From the NCBI GenBank assembly GCA_903960645.1, contig CAJCBN010000507.1:1-5839 (forward strand): 5,839 bases of DNA, given 5' to 3'. A program made the translations under genes and the position numbers. This stretch comes from an uncultured Actinomycetes bacterium. Its GTDB lineage: Bacteria > Actinomycetota > Thermoleophilia > Gaiellales > F1-60-MAGs149. The notes under the pieces are model-generated. The model had not been told where the DNA came from and made no database searches. It saw only the letters and a list, made by a program, of their open reading frames with translations. How positions within the stretch are numbered: the first letter of the stretch is position 1; every line of letters starts with the position of its first letter. Below, piece after piece: positions 5,669 to 5,839 of the stretch.

Positions 5669-5839
5669 ATGACGGGAGACACCGCAGGGTCCGTGCCGGT
5701 GCGACGGCGGTCGTGGTGGAGCATCGTGGTGCTGGCCGTTCTCATGATGCTCGGTGTGATCGTCGCCACGCTGGTCGTGATCGCGCTGATCCCGCTGCGC
5801 GTGGGTGACCTCGGCGCCCAGCCGCGCCCAACCGCGACG
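5669..5839 (+). CDS. Membrane-anchored protein of unknown function, 3' partial
   Basis: The frame opens at ATG 5669 and is still open at the window end, giving 57 visible residues. The N-terminus is short and basic (VRRRSWW, residues 11-17), followed by one long hydrophobic stretch of about 25 residues (IVVLAVLMMLGVIVATLVVIALIPL, about 19-43, given here only to mark its composition by segments: V/L/I/M-rich, no charge), then a polar, proline-containing region (GAQPRPTAT). By the positive-inside rule the short N-terminus is cytoplasmic and the rest outside, so this looks like a signal anchor or uncleaved signal peptide. No small-residue cleavage site is obvious. An in-frame GTG at 5651 is an alternative start but has no ribosome binding site. 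The separate hairpin upstream suggests it is not part of the glxBCD-like operon. I do not recognise the family. Confidence 0.65.
   Translation, partial: MTGDTAGSVPVRRRSWWSIVVLAVLMMLGVIVATLVVIALIPLRVGDLGAQPRPTAT

Overview
The window is strongly GC-rich, with G or C at most third codon positions, strong GGAGG-type ribosome binding sites and TAnnnT-like promoter hexamers. This suggests a high-GC actinobacterium. A Thermoleophilia/Solirubrobacterales-like source is possible, but that is an impression from protein style and cannot be proved from this sequence. There are no RNA genes, insertion sequences, phage genes or CRISPR arrays.

Layout: (1) positions 1-851, plus strand, hold the C-terminal two thirds of a DadA-type FAD-dependent amino-acid oxidoreductase whose start lies outside the window. 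(2) A 44-base convergent gap holds a compact GC hairpin. (3) Positions 896-2449, minus strand, hold a complete phytoene-desaturase-like (PYROXD2-type) FAD oxidoreductase. (4) A 179-base divergent intergenic region holds a triple 7-base repeat and a less GC-rich patch with a possible promoter. (5) Positions 2629-5601, plus strand, hold a tight three-gene operon: a class II glutamine amidotransferase, a GXGXG beta-helix protein and an FMN glutamate-synthase-type protein. This is the glxBCD / mgsABC arrangement. (6) Downstream lie a 12-bp perfect inverted repeat and the start of a gene for a membrane-anchored protein of unknown function that runs off the end.

The three operon genes correspond to the glutaminase, GXGXG and synthase domains of glutamate synthase (GltB), split into separate proteins and in a different order. 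They are expected to form one complex: ammonia released by the amidotransferase, or a methylated amine, would be delivered to the FMN active site. Relatives act as N-methylglutamate synthase (MgsABC) in methylamine use, or sit in nitrogen-limitation clusters as GlxBCD. No NADPH-oxidising small subunit (GltD) is present. The synthase subunit also lacks the cysteine triad that holds the [3Fe-4S] cluster in classical glutamate synthase. Both points fit a redox-neutral transfer reaction better than classical NADPH- or ferredoxin-driven glutamate synthesis, but the substrate cannot be settled here.

I see no clearly new system. The most interesting points are the Fe-S-free synthase subunit and a shared 13-base GGGGTC-containing element in hairpins at two gene ends.
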